Origin: Lentibacillus daqui
GTDB lineage: Bacteria > Bacillota > Bacilli > Bacillales > Amphibacillaceae
Assembly: GCF_027186265.1 (NCBI RefSeq)
Contig: NZ_CP114176.1
Span: forward strand, 2,418,001-2,482,000
DNA: 64,000 bases
Direction: 5' to 3'
Positions 50,646 through 61,545 of the stretch are shown here, piece by piece (position 1 is the first letter of the stretch; every line of letters starts with the position of its first letter). The position numbers and the translations under genes are program-made. The notes below the pieces were generated by a model. The model was not told the origin of the DNA. It saw only the letters and a program-made list of their open reading frames with translations, and ran no database searches.

Positions 50646-51848
50646 TCACGGGGTATAGTCCACGTTTTGCGTGTAGGAATTGGCGGCATTCCAAACCAGG
50701 AATTCATCGATACCATTTTCCTGTAATGCTTTAATTTGTGCTTCCACTTCCGCTTTCCCATAATGTGTCGGCTCTTTGTCATACAGCCATGGCGCTTCGA
50801 AATCCTGAATCCATGGTCTTGTGATTGGCGGATTATCCAGCTTGCCCAATACTTCATTCTCCACCTTTGCATAGGAATTTACCAATTGGTATGGATGTTT
50901 ATCCGGGAAATCAATGCCAAAATAAGTGGACCAGTGGCTCGGATAAATCATCGATGAAATGACATCCACGTTCTCAGCTATTTTCGAGAAATTCTGACCA
51001 ATACCCGGTGCTTCCGGAATGGTTGCGGAATATCCAAAAATATCCACGCCAACTTTCACATTGTAATCTGCCAATTGCTCTTTAGCATATTTAACGAAAT
51101 CAGTAACGGCTTTGACACGGCGCTTTGTATTCGTCATATCCAGGTTTTTGTAGTCCCCTTGACTGTATTCCAATTCCTTATCATAGTGCTCAAACCCTTC
51201 CGGAAAACGCACATAATCAAACTGGATTTCCTGAAACCCAAATGCTGCTGCTTGTTTGGCGAGTTCCACATTATATTCCCAGACCTCTTTTTTAAATGGG
51301 TTGACAAACGACTCTCCTTTCCCATTTGTCCACACTTTACCATTTTCCTTAAAAGTTAATTCCGGCTGAGAGTTGGCCAAAACAGAATCTTTAAACACGA
51401 CAATCCTGGCGATCGGATATATTTGCTTTTTTTCAAGAAATTTCAGCAGTTTCTTTGGGTCATCAATATAATCCCGTGCAGCTTCTTCATACGGAGAGCC
51501 TTTCTCCGGTGTGAAAGTAATATTTCCATGGTCTTCTTTGATATCGATAACCATTGTATTCAAATCGGTTGAATCGACCAAATCAACAAGTGAATCAAAT
51601 TTGCTTCCTCCTACAGATGGGCCGGTAACATAAATTCCTCTAACCGCGTCCGGATAAGCAAAATTTAAACCGGAATCATGGGTAAATCGTGCAAAAGGAA
51701 TGTCGATGTCAGCCGGTTGAATGCTTGTCGTATTAGCAGCATAAGTACGGGCTGTTTGTATCTCTTCACCGCTGGATATATATGGAATCCCCAATCCAAC
51801 CATGAGAATTCCGGCAAATGTGATGTGCTTGAATTGTGCTTTTTCCAA
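50646..51848 (-). CDS. Secreted putative glycoside hydrolase (DUF4015)
   Basis: 400 residues with an N-terminal membrane/signal segment (HITFAGILMVGLGIPYISSG). The rest is a TIM-barrel of the GH13-like DUF4015 family: AVRGIYVTGPSVGGSKFDSL, NTMVIDIKEDHGNITFTPEK, EIQFDYVRFPEGFE, VGVDIFGYSA and VISSMIYPSHW are its motifs. Acidic residues in DIKEDHG, FDYVRFPE and VDIFG would be catalytic candidates. Polysaccharide cleavage outside the cell is expected, substrate unknown. No cell-wall-binding domain seen. Confidence 0.82.
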   Translation of the reverse strand: MEKAQFKHITFAGILMVGLGIPYISSGEEIQTARTYAANTTSIQPADIDIPFARFTHDSGLNFAYPDAVRGIYVTGPSVGGSKFDSLVDLVDSTDLNTMVIDIKEDHGNITFTPEKGSPYEEAARDYIDDPKKLLKFLEKKQIYPIARIVVFKDSVLANSQPELTFKENGKVWTNGKGESFVNPFKKEVWEYNVELAKQAAAFGFQEIQFDYVRFPEGFEHYDKELEYSQGDYKNLDMTNTKRRVKAVTDFVKYAKEQLADYNVKVGVDIFGYSATIPEAPGIGQNFSKIAENVDVISSMIYPSHWSTYFGIDFPDKHPYQLVNSYAKVENEVLGKLDNPPITRPWIQDFEAPWLYDKEPTHYGKAEVEAQIKALQENGIDEFLVWNAANSYTQNVDYTP

Positions 51849-51949
51849 TGATCATTCTCCTATCAAAGGTTTTTACAATAGTTTTAGGAACCTTCTATAC
51901 ACGCTCACCTATAACTTTTATCAAAACATCACATTTATACATTAAAAAT

Positions 51950-52001
51950 GGAGGACAGACTCCCGTTACGTTAACACATTAGTGTAACGGGGCTGTCCTC
52001 C
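51950..52001 (-). terminator. Strong terminator after the rhodanese gene
   Basis: GGAGGACAG and CCCGTTAC arms pair with GTAACGGG and CTGTCCTCC around a short loop, with an A/T tail. Confidence 0.8.
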
Positions 52002-52008
52002 AATAACG

Positions 52009-52308
52009 TTATTTTTCTACTTCATCTTCCCAATCCAGCATGCCGCCTTTCATATTGGTAACATCGTAGCCTTTGCTTTCTAAAAACTCGTATGCTCTGC
52101 CACTTCGTCTACCGGATCGGCAAACAAGGTAATGATGTTCATTTTTATCAATTTCGTCCAGACGATCAGGAACCTCTCCAAGCGAGATATGACGCGCACC
52201 AGGTATTTTGCCTTGTGCAACCTCTTCATCTTCTCGAACATCGATAATGTCAAGATCCTCACCAGACTTTAATTTTTCTGCAAGTTCTTTTGTGGTAATT
52301 TCTTTCAT
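52009..52308 (-). CDS. Single-domain rhodanese
   Basis: 99 residues. The active cysteine C63 is in YLVCRSGRRSGRAYEFL, a six-residue loop CRSGRR; DIIDVREDEEVAQGKIPGAR is the CH2A-like N-terminal signature. Sulfur carrier/transferase. GGAGG-type site (AATGGAGGGAA region) precedes ATG 52308. Divergent from trpS. Confidence 0.9.
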   Translation of the reverse strand: MKEITTKELAEKLKSGEDLDIIDVREDEEVAQGKIPGARHISLGEVPDRLDEIDKNEHHYLVCRSGRRSGRAYEFLESKGYDVTNMKGGMLDWEDEVEK

Positions 52309-52503
52309 TTTAAATTCCCTCCATTATAAAAAAGTGGCATGGGATTCCCCCACTTAATTACCAAATGATGAACTATCAAGTCACGTGCACTACAGTTTCA
52401 AAGTACGTTTTAATTCACTGGCTAGTGTGTCTAGTCTACATCACTAACTACATGCATGACAAACGTAATGATCACAGAAAAAATCGCTTGCTTGATTTCA
52501 TCC

Positions 52504-52532
52504 TTGCATTTCAGGATAAAAATCTCTATAAT
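52504..52532 (+). promoter_or_regulatory. Promoter of trpS
   Basis: TTGCAT (52504-52509), 17 bases, TATAAT (52527-52532). Confidence 0.7.
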
Positions 52533-52551
52533 GATAAAAACAATATCATTA

Positions 52552-52743
52552 GCGATGAAAAAGGCGTAGTACCACTTATCCGTTGATTTTAGAGAGCTTG
52601 TGGTTGGTGAAAACAGGCATCAAGGTAAATGGGAATTGGACTTTTGAGCTGAATTTGATGAAGTGATCCTGTAATTGCAGGATAATAAGGGTGGCACCGC
52701 GGTTCATTCGTCCCTTTTAGCAAGGGATTAATGAACCTTTTTT
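52552..52743 (+). promoter_or_regulatory. T-box riboswitch for trpS
   Basis: The T-box AGGGTGGCACCGCGG is at 52688-52702. A competing terminator pairs GGTTCATT (52701-52708) with AATGAACC (52730-52737) before a T run. A TGG codon at 52637-52639 in GAATTGGAC is the likely specifier for tRNA-Trp. Uncharged tRNA-Trp would stabilise the antiterminator and turn trpS on. Confidence 0.9.
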
Positions 52744-52796
52744 ATGTCTAAAATGAAGAATAACCTAGGTAAAATGATTTTAATGGAGTGAACTAA

Positions 52797-53786
<990 letters not shown>

Positions 53787-53849
53787 AAGCAAGAGGTTGG
53801 AGTTTGGAAACTAAAGTCGGAGTAAAGAGACAAAACTCAACCCGACCTT

Positions 53850-53888
53850 AAAAAAGCACTTGACTGGTATCCTCGCCAAGTGTTTTTT
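53850..53888 (+). terminator. Terminator after trpS
   Basis: AAAAAAGCACTTG pairs with CAAGTGTTTTTT; an outer pair, AGTCGGAGT with ACTCCGACC, surrounds it. Confidence 0.85.
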
Positions 53889-53916
53889 ATCCGACTCCGA
53901 CCTCTGAACTTCGCTA

Positions 53917-54678
53917 TTATTTCTGTTTCGATTTATCCGGTTCCTGATTTTGTTCCAGTTCCCACATTTTTTCCAAAAACGGCTGACCCTTAATCATTTT
54001 TCCGCACAAATCCTCATGTGCTGTGCTCCATCCATATTTTACCCCTTCATACAATGCTTCCCAAACCTTTTCTTCATCCATATATCGAATATAGGGATAT
54101 TTTTTCGGATTCCACTCGGTTAGCCAATAGCGCAATTCTTCCGGGTTATTCGCGGTATGCAACTGATCAAGTGCCATCATTAATAATTGTTTTAACTGCC
54201 GCTCGCGTCTGGTCAAACCATAAACAAGTTCCGGCGGCATGGATAACATATGATATTCTTTTTGGTGCAACGTTCCATCAAATTTAAACGATTGTTTTTT
54301 TGTGTTTTCGACCATATCAAAGACAAGCTGTTCCTGTCTCGGTATGAGTCTGCTTTTGCGAATCGGGATTTGATATCCTATCGTATCGATCGCGATAATA
54401 TCGGTTCCATCCGTGACGATGCAAGCATAATCCAGCACGGTACGTTCCTGTCCTTTGCGAATATATGCACGCTTATAAATGGCATCGAGCATCGGTTTTG
54501 GCAGGTCATGCATATCATTTTCAATATAATGGTATAAGTCATCAGTTATGTACAATAACGGGACCTGATCAAGCAACTCGATACCGTCTTGTTTCCGCCA
54601 CTCATGAAAATAACATACATTATAACCATTCTCTTCTCCTTCAAACCAATTCACCCACACATCGTGCAAATATAACAT
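53917..54678 (-). CDS. yjbA: YjbA family protein (DUF3603)
   Basis: 253 residues, soluble. [60 protein letters not shown] and [20 protein letters not shown] match B. subtilis YjbA, next to trpS as there. No function is established. Confidence 0.85.
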   Translation of the reverse strand: MLYLHDVWVNWFEGEENGYNVCYFHEWRKQDGIELLDQVPLLYITDDLYHYIENDMHDLPKPMLDAIYKRAYIRKGQERTVLDYACIVTDGTDIIAIDTIGYQIPIRKSRLIPRQEQLVFDMVENTKKQSFKFDGTLHQKEYHMLSMPPELVYGLTRRERQLKQLLMMALDQLHTANNPEELRYWLTEWNPKKYPYIRYMDEEKVWEALYEGVKYGWSTAHEDLCGKMIKGQPFLEKMWELEQNQEPDKSKQK

Positions 54679-54862
54679 AAAACAACCCTCACTTTTTAAC
54701 TAACATTTACCATACATTATGACCATCATGTCAGAAAAATATTCTGGGACTTTTCATTTATATGTGTGCAAAGTATAAATAAAAATACAAGTAAAAAGCC
54801 CAAATTAGCGCTGTTTTGGACAAAAATAAAAAAATAATTACCGAACCATTTTGCTCATTCAT

Positions 54863-55069
54863 CTAACGGGTGTTTGGATAGTTGTAAATCGCGATTGCCA
54901 TCAAAATAAAACCGATCGGCAAAAAGTAACATTCCGGTCTGCCTTTCAAAAATATAAAGTAATCAACCCACCCTAAACCAACTGGCAAGAAATTTGCATA
55001 GGCAATAATGGTGACGCCACCAGATACAGCCATGCCAAATCCCAATAAAAAAAGAAATAAATAAAACAT
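54863..55069 (-). CDS. 68-residue membrane protein
   Basis: From ATG 55069 (GTGGGGG upstream): MFYLFLFLLGFGMAVSGGVT, then YANFLPVGLGWVDYFIFLKG and a second hydrophobic helix. Two membrane spans with an NP-like loop. The frame reaches 55099, but the ribosome site favours the inner start. It lies between yjbA and fabF; I do not recognise the family. Confidence 0.6.
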   Translation of the reverse strand: MFYLFLFLLGFGMAVSGGVTIIAYANFLPVGLGWVDYFIFLKGRPECYFLPIGFILMAIAIYNYPNTR

Positions 55070-55211
55070 GTTATCCCCCACCCTGCCTGTCCATTTCATT
55101 TATTTCATTCTATGCTTGTACAAGGAAATACATGATAGGGTTGTCCTGTTTACGGAGGCATCAAAAAAAAGCCAACCAGAATCCTCAATCCTGGCTAGCC
55201 TTTTTCTATTA

Positions 55212-56450
55212 TTATGCATATTTTTTAAATATCAAAGCCACATTATGCCCGCCGAATCCAAGCGAGTTACTCATGACTACATTGACATCCTGCTTTCGCG
55301 CCTCATTTGGCACGTAATCCAAATCACATTCTTCATCAGGTGTTTCATAATTGATTGTTGCCGGAATGATGCTATCCTCAATAGATTTCATCGAGATCAC
55401 GGCCTCTAATCCCCCAGCAGCTCCCAATAAGTGGCCAGTCATCGATTTCGTTGATGATACAGGCAATTGATAAGCGTAGTCACCAAAAACAGTTTTAATG
55501 GCAATTGTTTCCCATTTTTCATTCAATTGTGTGCTTGTTCCATGCGCATTAAGGTAATCCACTTGTTCAGGTGTTAACTGGGCATCCGCTAATGCTTGTT
55601 GCATGGCCCGAGATGCTCCTTCTCCGTTAGGTGCTGGTGCTGTGATATGATAGGCATCACCTGTTGCGCCGTAACCGACAATTTCTCCATAAATATGCGC
55701 ACCGCGTGCTTGTGCAGTTTCCAGTGTTTCCAGCAATAAAATGCCAGAACCTTCACCCATCACGAATCCATCGCGATTTTTATCAAATGGTCTGCTTGCG
55801 GTTTGTGGATCATCATTCAATGACAATGCTTTAGCGGAACAGAAACCGGCAAATGCCATATCAGAAATTGGGGCTTCTGTTCCACCTGCAATAATATAAT
55901 CTGCCGCACCACGCTGAATGGCCTTGAATGCGTCCCCGATCGAATTTGCTCCAGATGCACATGCTGTCGTTGTACATGAATTAATCCCTTTTGCACCCAG
56001 TTGAATAGATACTTGGCCCGCAGCCATATCGGGAATCATCATTGGCACAAAAAAAGGGCTGACCCGTTTCGGTCCTTTTTCCAGGAATTTATTGTGCTGG
56101 TCTTCCCATGTCTTCATTCCACCAATACCGGAACCGATCCAGACTCCAACACGTTCAGCTATTTCATCATTAATGGTTAAATTGGCATCTTCTACAGCCA
56201 TTTTTGCTGCTGTAACAGCGTATTGTGTGAACGGATCCATTTTGCGAGCATCTTTTTTATCAATATAAAGCAATGGGTCAAAACCTTTTACCTCTGCTGC
56301 TACTTTTGCCGGAAAATTATCCCTGTCCACTTTCGTCGTGAAATCGATGCCTGATTTTCCGGCAACAAGATTATCCCATGTTGTCTTGACATCGTTGCCC
56401 AAAGGAGAAACGGCTCCCAATCCAGTCACAACAACTCTTCTTTCTTCCAT
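55212..56450 (-). CDS. fabF: Beta-ketoacyl-ACP synthase II
   Basis: 412 residues. Catalytic triad C164 ([10 protein letters not shown]), H303 ([10 protein letters not shown]) and H340 ([11 protein letters not shown]). Elongates acyl-ACP chains with malonyl-ACP in membrane lipid synthesis. AGGAGG before ATG 56450. It lies 149 bases downstream of fabH in one operon controlled by a FapR-type site. Confidence 0.95.
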   Translation of the reverse strand: MEERRVVVTGLGAVSPLGNDVKTTWDNLVAGKSGIDFTTKVDRDNFPAKVAAEVKGFDPLLYIDKKDARKMDPFTQYAVTAAKMAVEDANLTINDEIAERVGVWIGSGIGGMKTWEDQHNKFLEKGPKRVSPFFVPMMIPDMAAGQVSIQLGAKGINSCTTTACASGANSIGDAFKAIQRGAADYIIAGGTEAPISDMAFAGFCSAKALSLNDDPQTASRPFDKNRDGFVMGEGSGILLLETLETAQARGAHIYGEIVGYGATGDAYHITAPAPNGEGASRAMQQALADAQLTPEQVDYLNAHGTSTQLNEKWETIAIKTVFGDYAYQLPVSSTKSMTGHLLGAAGGLEAVISMKSIEDSIIPATINYETPDEECDLDYVPNEARKQDVNVVMSNSLGFGGHNVALIFKKYA

Positions 56451-56599
56451 CTGATTGTCCTCCTAATCCAATATGCTTTTATCATTATAATTCATTTTGT
56501 ACATTTAGGAAATTACGAAGCACTGTTCATGTATTCCCTTTGCCAAAATCAGTGATGGGAAGACAAACTAAATACGCAAGTTCTGTAAGATTAAATATC

Positions 56600-57538
56600 T
56601 TATTTACCCCAGCGCAATGCTACCGATCCCCAGGTTAAGCCACCACCAAAACCAACCAGCACCAGCAAATCATTATCCTTGATTCTGCCATTTTTCACAG
56701 CCTCGGATAGTGCCATTGGTATGGAGGCTGCAGATGTATTGCCAAATCGTTTGATGGACGTGGCCATACGATCTTCGGAAATATCCAATCGCTCACGGGC
56801 AGCCTCCATAATCCGGATATTCGCTTGATGCGGAATCAGATAGTCCACATCATGTTTATTCAAACCAATTTTTTCAATGACATTTACAGCTGACTTTGGC
56901 ATTTGCCGGACCGCAAATTTGAAGACTTCCCGGCCATTTTGGAATAAATAATCTCCAGGGTTCTGATACAAATATTTGCCACCTGCTCCATCTGCGCCTA
57001 ACTCAAATGATAATATTCCTTTTCCCTCTGAAACATTACCAGCCACGGCAGCACCAGCACCATCGCCAAAAAGTACGCATGTATTCCGATCAGACCAATC
57101 GGTGATTTTGGACAATTTTTCAACACCAATGACCAATACATGTTTATATACATTGGTTTCAATAAATTGTTTTGCAGTTATGAGAGCATACATAAACCCG
57201 GAACATGCTGCACTAATGTCCATGGCAGCTGCTTTTGTTGCTCCCAACCGATCTTGCAAGCGGCATGCTACAGATGGGAAAGGCGTATCTGGTGTTACTG
57301 TTGCCACCAGGATCAGGTCAAGCTCTTCTGCGTCTATATTTGCATCTTCCAACGCATTTACTGCCGCATAAAAGGCCATGTCTGACGTATCCATATCATC
57401 CTCTGCTATGCGGCGTTCTTCAATCCCCGTTCTCGTTCTGATCCATTCGTCATTGGTATCTACAATTTTCTCCAAATCATGGTTTGTGACAACCTTTGTT
57501 GGAACATAATGCCCTACCCCAACGATTCCAACACTCAT
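56600..57538 (-). CDS. fabH: Beta-ketoacyl-ACP synthase III
   Basis: 312 residues. Triad C112 ([12 protein letters not shown]), H237 ([10 protein letters not shown]) and N267 ([10 protein letters not shown]). Starts fatty-acid synthesis by condensing acyl-CoA (branched primers in Bacillaceae) with malonyl-[15 protein letters not shown] matches the substrate-specificity loop region. AGGAG precedes ATG 57538. First gene of the fabHF operon. Confidence 0.95.
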   Translation of the reverse strand: MSVGIVGVGHYVPTKVVTNHDLEKIVDTNDEWIRTRTGIEERRIAEDDMDTSDMAFYAAVNALEDANIDAEELDLILVATVTPDTPFPSVACRLQDRLGATKAAAMDISAACSGFMYALITAKQFIETNVYKHVLVIGVEKLSKITDWSDRNTCVLFGDGAGAAVAGNVSEGKGILSFELGADGAGGKYLYQNPGDYLFQNGREVFKFAVRQMPKSAVNVIEKIGLNKHDVDYLIPHQANIRIMEAARERLDISEDRMATSIKRFGNTSAASIPMALSEAVKNGRIKDNDLLVLVGFGGGLTWGSVALRWGK

Positions 57539-57562
57539 ATTTACATCTCCTCTAATATCAAT

Positions 57563-57632
57563 TGTCTAGCTTCGGTGCCCAGCGACTAGTGTGCTTCCTT
57601 TACATACATCGCTACCCCGGCACCTTAGGCCT
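57563..57632. repeat. GC-rich hairpin repeat in the fabH leader
   Basis: CTAGCTTCGGTGCC ... CCCGGCACCTTAGGC with inner CAGCG/CGCTA words. It resembles the CTAGCTCC-type dispersed repeats of bacilli and lies between promoter and fabH. Confidence 0.45.
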
Positions 57633-57652
57633 TTCAGTGATTAACATCAATT

Positions 57653-57698
57653 ATTATGACTTGGTACTAATTTTAATGTATCTTTCCCCGCGTTGCAA
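57653..57698 (-). promoter_or_regulatory. fabH promoter with FapR-type operator
   Basis: Minus strand: TTGCAA (57693-57698), 17 bases, TAAAAT (57670-57675), overlapped at its downstream edge by ATTAGTACCAAGTCATAAT (57653-57671), close to the FapR box ATTAGTACC. FapR would repress until malonyl-CoA rises. Confidence 0.7.
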
Positions 57699-57724
57699 GT
57701 GAATTTATTACTATCCGGGTTCCG

Positions 57725-58687
57725 TCATTTCTGTTCATTTGGCAGCAACCCTGTCTTTTTATAGGTAGCAACTGCCTTTCTTATTTTTTCCTGAAATGCT
57801 TCAGGAACGTCAGGACTAAACTCGCCTAATGTGATAGCTTCGTCCTTGAAATCGTAAGTCAGAATCCGATCGGTCATCTCACCTTTATTAAATCTTTTGG
57901 CCATCAGTTCATACAATTTATCCACATGTAAAACAACGCTGGTTAATACCGTTCGATCATCCATAACAGATCGATCATCAACATTTCCAAATGCGTAAAT
58001 CCCGTCTCGGCTCGCTCGTTTAATAATATCTGAACGAAATGATTCACTAGCGGGGTATACAACATCAACATCTTTTTTTCGCATTTTTTTATAATTGGTT
58101 AAAGCATTTTCTTTATCATCCAGATTTTTCACATAGTTAATATGTACTTCTGCATCCGGATTTTGATATTTAACCCCATCAAAAAATTCCTCTACTCCCG
58201 GTTGCCATTCATATTCTGCCAAAACCCCAACCTGATTGGTTTCGGTCATTTTTCCAGCAATCATTCCACCGAAAAAACTCATTGAACCAGTATTGAAGTT
58301 TAGACTGGCTACATTTTCCGCATAGTAATCGCCATTAAAATAAACAAATTGCACCTCTGGGTATTGCTGGGATATATCTACAAATGCCTTGCCATAGGAA
58401 CTGCTCTCACCAAAAATAAGGTTTACCCCCTTATTAACCAATTCCTCAACGGCATGTTGTACATCTTTTTCGGTTTTAACCCCTTCTCTATAATAAATGT
58501 CGACATCATATTTATCCCTGATAGCTAACAGACCCTTATAGTTCTTTTTTTCCCATGCTTGATCATTAACGGACGTTTCTACAAGCATCCCGGCCTTTTG
58601 GATATTTCCATGATTGAAGAAGTGCCCACAACCTGATAACAATACCATGAGCCCAAACAGGATCCATACATATCGCTTTTTCAACAT
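57725..58687 (-). CDS. med: Med, BMP-family lipoprotein, competence regulator
   Basis: About 320 residues. Lipobox LLSGC after a hydrophobic signal (YVWILFGLMVLLSGC). The remainder is the BMP/PBP1-like periplasmic-binding fold (GLLAIRDKYDVDIYYREGVK, NLIFGESSSYGKAFVDIS, FFGGMIAGKMTETNQVGVLA). B. subtilis Med promotes comK expression. GGGAG five bases before ATG 58687 decides the start over the frame from 58726. comZ, which follows med in B. subtilis, was not found here. Confidence 0.85.
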   Translation of the reverse strand: MLKKRYVWILFGLMVLLSGCGHFFNHGNIQKAGMLVETSVNDQAWEKKNYKGLLAIRDKYDVDIYYREGVKTEKDVQHAVEELVNKGVNLIFGESSSYGKAFVDISQQYPEVQFVYFNGDYYAENVASLNFNTGSMSFFGGMIAGKMTETNQVGVLAEYEWQPGVEEFFDGVKYQNPDAEVHINYVKNLDDKENALTNYKKMRKKDVDVVYPASESFRSDIIKRASRDGIYAFGNVDDRSVMDDRTVLTSVVLHVDKLYELMAKRFNKGEMTDRILTYDFKDEAITLGEFSPDVPEAFQEKIRKAVATYKKTGLLPNEQK

Positions 58688-58832
58688 TTGCACTCCCATT
58701 ATTAAAACATTGGCACATACTACCATTGTAGCGTTTACCCGTCCAGTAGTAAATGCATTTGCAACGGATGGTAAAAAAAGCCCTGTGAAAATGGCACGAT
58801 TATTTCCAGCAGATTTTGATTTCCTTTGAGCA

Positions 58833-59459
58833 TTAATTATAAGGATACAAGGATTTAAACCGTCTATAATGATTAGTCAACGATTTTACCTGCCTGTGTA
58901 TCTGGCCAACATGAAGCGGAAAAACCATTTGCTTACCGTTCACTACATCAAATGATTCCTGTTTTTGCGATCTTATTTCCAATCGGGATGGCAACCGGCT
59001 GGCCTGTAAACATTGCATGAAGCTTGGTAGGAAATCCTCAATATGGACCGCTTCGTTATAAAACGTTTCTGAATCAAATGGAATAAACGTCTGCTGATCA
59101 TATACCCCATGCTCGTTCATGGGCATCCATTCACCGAAAAGCAATGGAAGCTTAATCGTAACCATGTTTGATTCAGGATTTTCTTCTTCCCCACGACAGA
59201 GCTTGAACGATTTTTCCGCATGTATGTGCAATGGTGGTTCCGATGCTCCATTTACAATCATTGTCTGATAGTGTTTTTTTGTCGTCTTTTCATCTGTGAC
59301 AAGGGAAAATAAATCATTTCTTCCTACCATCATTGCCAGCTGTTCGGCTGTTGCGGTACTAAATGTATCTTGTCCTGCCACCTCAAACCCACGTTCAAGC
59401 AAATCATTCACAATATGAAAGCCGATCCAGTTAAAGCAATTAGTGATGAAATAAGACAT
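58833..59459 (-). CDS. Short epimerase-like protein upstream of med
   Basis: About 208 residues from ATG 59459 (AGGAGG six bases upstream). The N-terminus SYFITNCFNWIGFHIVNDLL resembles the Rossmann start of NAD-dependent epimerases, though the usual G-x-x-G-x-x-G is degraded, and LLFGEWMPMNEHGVYDQQTF resembles a late epimerase segment. B. subtilis has a related unknown gene (yjaU/yjaV) at this place. Catalytic activity is doubtful because the S/Y-x3-K motif is not evident. Confidence 0.65.
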   Translation of the reverse strand: MSYFITNCFNWIGFHIVNDLLERGFEVAGQDTFSTATAEQLAMMVGRNDLFSLVTDEKTTKKHYQTMIVNGASEPPLHIHAEKSFKLCRGEEENPESNMVTIKLPLLFGEWMPMNEHGVYDQQTFIPFDSETFYNEAVHIEDFLPSFMQCLQASRLPSRLEIRSQKQESFDVVNGKQMVFPLHVGQIHRQVKSLTNHYRRFKSLYPYN

Positions 59460-59517
59460 AGCCATCCTCCTCATTTCCTTAATTATTATATTATCGTCCT
59501 GGTCTACATATGTTTAA

Positions 59518-59652
59518 GAGGATGTTCAAAAAGTCCGGTAAAAATGACATGCCCCTGCAAAAGGGGTATGCCGACGCCTGAGCGCAAGCCCGGTGCTCAA
59601 AGCTACGCCGCCTAGAACTTCTCGGTCCTTTTTATCCTCCTTTTTGAACACG
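59518..59652. repeat. Dispersed repeat with inverted ends
   Basis: GTTCAAAAAG (59524-59533) and CTTTTTGAAC (59640-59649), with nested GAGGAT/ATCCTC and GC-rich words such as GCTACGCCGCCTAG inside. A degraded partial copy of its left end lies at 62308-62330. Confidence 0.6.
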
Positions 59653-59800
59653 CACTTTAAGCAAGGCGTATTAACAAATGAAAACAAACGGTTTGGAAAA
59701 TACACGAAAATGGTTCTTCCATCTTGAAAATGCTTTAATTTTTTTTACATGTTTGATAAACTATAGACATAGACAGTATGTTAAAGAATGAGGTGTTGAG

Positions 59801-59977
59801 ATGCGGTTTTTTTGGACATTCATTTGGGCACTGGCAATCGGCGGTGTTATTTCGTATATCCTGTCCGCCATGGCTGGTGAACCATTCAATGTTATTCATA
59901 CCTTAGTACTTTCCATTATTTTCACAATTGCTATTTATGTGTTGGGTGAAGGTATCTTAAAGGAACAAGCGGAATAG
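59801..59977 (+). CDS. yjzD: YjzD-like small membrane protein (DUF2929)
   Basis: 58 residues: MRFFWTFIWALAIGGVISYI, then VIHTLVLSIIFTIAIYVLGE. Two membrane helices, matching DUF2929/YjzD, which lies near med in B. subtilis. GAGGTG five bases upstream. Function unknown. Confidence 0.75.
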   Translation: MRFFWTFIWALAIGGVISYILSAMAGEPFNVIHTLVLSIIFTIAIYVLGEGILKEQAE

Positions 59978-60147
59978 CTCCGCAAAGCAATTATAGTGCT
60001 ATAGCTCACGTAATGAAGTTTCACTCGATTAACCCTTGTCATCGTTTACTGATTGACAAGGGTTTTTTCTTTTAAGATAACAATAGATTTGAATCTATAT
60101 GAATTTCTTAACAAGCAGCCTGCCCCCAGCGCCCGTCATCACTTTTC

Positions 60148-60480
60148 TTAATACCATGGTAAAATGCTTAATGCCACTAGTGCAGTCAATGGTAAAATTA
60201 ACCGTCTAAACCTTCTTGGTGGACCATAATATCCTGGATTTCCGTAGCCTGGATACCCATAACCATACCCAAACTCCGGGCCGTAACCATATTGCTGCAT
60301 TCGCCACGGATCAGACATTTCCTGTTCCCGTTGATCTATTGGTACCGCTAAATAAACGTATTCGTCATCCAATCCGGTTATAATCCCGTCGACTTTTGAA
60401 CCATCTGCCATTTCAACAAGTACATACGCATGCATATGTTGTTTACAAGTCTCGTATATATGATGAAGATCGTGTTTCAT
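60148..60480 (-). CDS. Protein with Sm-like N-terminus and GY-rich middle
   Basis: About 110 residues from ATG 60480 (GAGGAGG upstream). Residues 15-50 (MHAYVLVEMADGSKVDGIIT, GLDDEYVYLAVP) look like an LSm-type beta-barrel strand pair. Then a glycine/tyrosine-rich stretch (YGYGPEFGYGYGYPGYGNPG) and a hydrophobic C-terminal helix. Similar proteins occur in sporulating bacilli. Function unknown; a membrane- or coat-attached role is a guess. Confidence 0.6.
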   Translation of the reverse strand: MKHDLHHIYETCKQHMHAYVLVEMADGSKVDGIITGLDDEYVYLAVPIDQREQEMSDPWRMQQYGYGPEFGYGYGYPGYGNPGYYGPPRRFRRLILPLTALVALSILPWY

Positions 60481-60592
60481 GTTCACCCTCCTCTGTCACC
60501 AGATTATGCATTTGCCTATTTGTTGGTGACTGAACCGGTAAGAGCGGACGAAACGGGGTTTAAAGTGGACAAGTTAAAAGGGGGCTTTCTTG

Positions 60593-61414
60593 ATGGAAAG
60601 TGTTGCAGCATTTTGGTTATTAATAAAATATATCGTACTAGGAATCATTCAGGGAATTACCGAGCCGATTCCGATATCCTCAAGTGGGCATTTGGTAATT
60701 TTACGGGAATTGTTTGGCATTGAAATCAAAGGGTTATCATTTGAAATCATTGTCAATTTCGGATCTTTGCTTGCCGTTTTTGTCATTTACCGGCGCGACA
60801 TCATACTGCTCATCCGTGAATTTTTCCAATACCTTTTTACAAAAAATCAATCAGCCAAAAACGGTTTTCAATTTGTTCTGTACTTAATCATTGCGACTAT
60901 TCCAACTGGTGTGCTTGGACTACTATTGGAAGACTATATAAGCAGCAAACTTAGTACAGTAACCGTTGTCGGCGTGACATTACTTATAACCGGAATTGCA
61001 CTCTGGATAATCCGCAATCTTAGAGGAAAGAAAAACGATGGCGATTTAACAGTAAAAGATGCCATCATTGTCGGACTAGCCCAGGCTGTTGCCTTAACCC
61101 CTGGGATCAGCCGCTCTGGTGCAACGATTGTGGCGGCCATCTTGCTGGGGATGAAACAGGAGACTGCATTACGATTCTCATTTTTATTATACATTCCCGT
61201 TAGTCTTGGTGTTACGGTTATGTCTGTTACAGATATTGTTTCCGACCCCCATTTTGATGCATTAATGATTCCTTATCTGCTGGCTTTCATGGCGGCAATT
61301 ATCGGCTCTTATTTCGCCTTGAAATGGTTTATGAACATCATGCGGCATGGCAATTTAAAATATTTTTCCTTCTACTGTTTTATTGCAGGAATTCTCGTTA
61401 TTATCTTTCTATGA
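60593..61414 (+). CDS. uppP: Undecaprenyl-diphosphatase UppP (BacA)
   Basis: 273 residues, eight or so membrane helices. [20 protein letters not shown] carries the (E/Q)-x3-E and SSSGH motif, and [20 protein letters not shown] the PGxSRSG motif. Recycles the wall-precursor lipid carrier; high dose gives bacitracin resistance. AGGGGG eight bases before ATG 60593. Confidence 0.93.
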   Translation: MESVAAFWLLIKYIVLGIIQGITEPIPISSSGHLVILRELFGIEIKGLSFEIIVNFGSLLAVFVIYRRDIILLIREFFQYLFTKNQSAKNGFQFVLYLIIATIPTGVLGLLLEDYISSKLSTVTVVGVTLLITGIALWIIRNLRGKKNDGDLTVKDAIIVGLAQAVALTPGISRSGATIVAAILLGMKQETALRFSFLLYIPVSLGVTVMSVTDIVSDPHFDALMIPYLLAFMAAIIGSYFALKWFMNIMRHGNLKYFSFYCFIAGILVIIFL

Positions 61415-61545
61415 AACTGCCTTTCTTTTTTACCATACAATCTGATATACTGATCAAAAGAAGATGAACGTTATTTGTCAAGTAGTGTTCAAAGAAGGAA
61501 TGAACCGGGCTTTTTGAATAACTTGAAAAAAGGTGGTTTTGAAAG

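Noticed and set aside
57539..57724. comZ between med and fabH
   Set aside because: The B. subtilis order suggests it, but no ComZ-like frame exists in the gap; only promoter, FapR-type site and repeat are seen.
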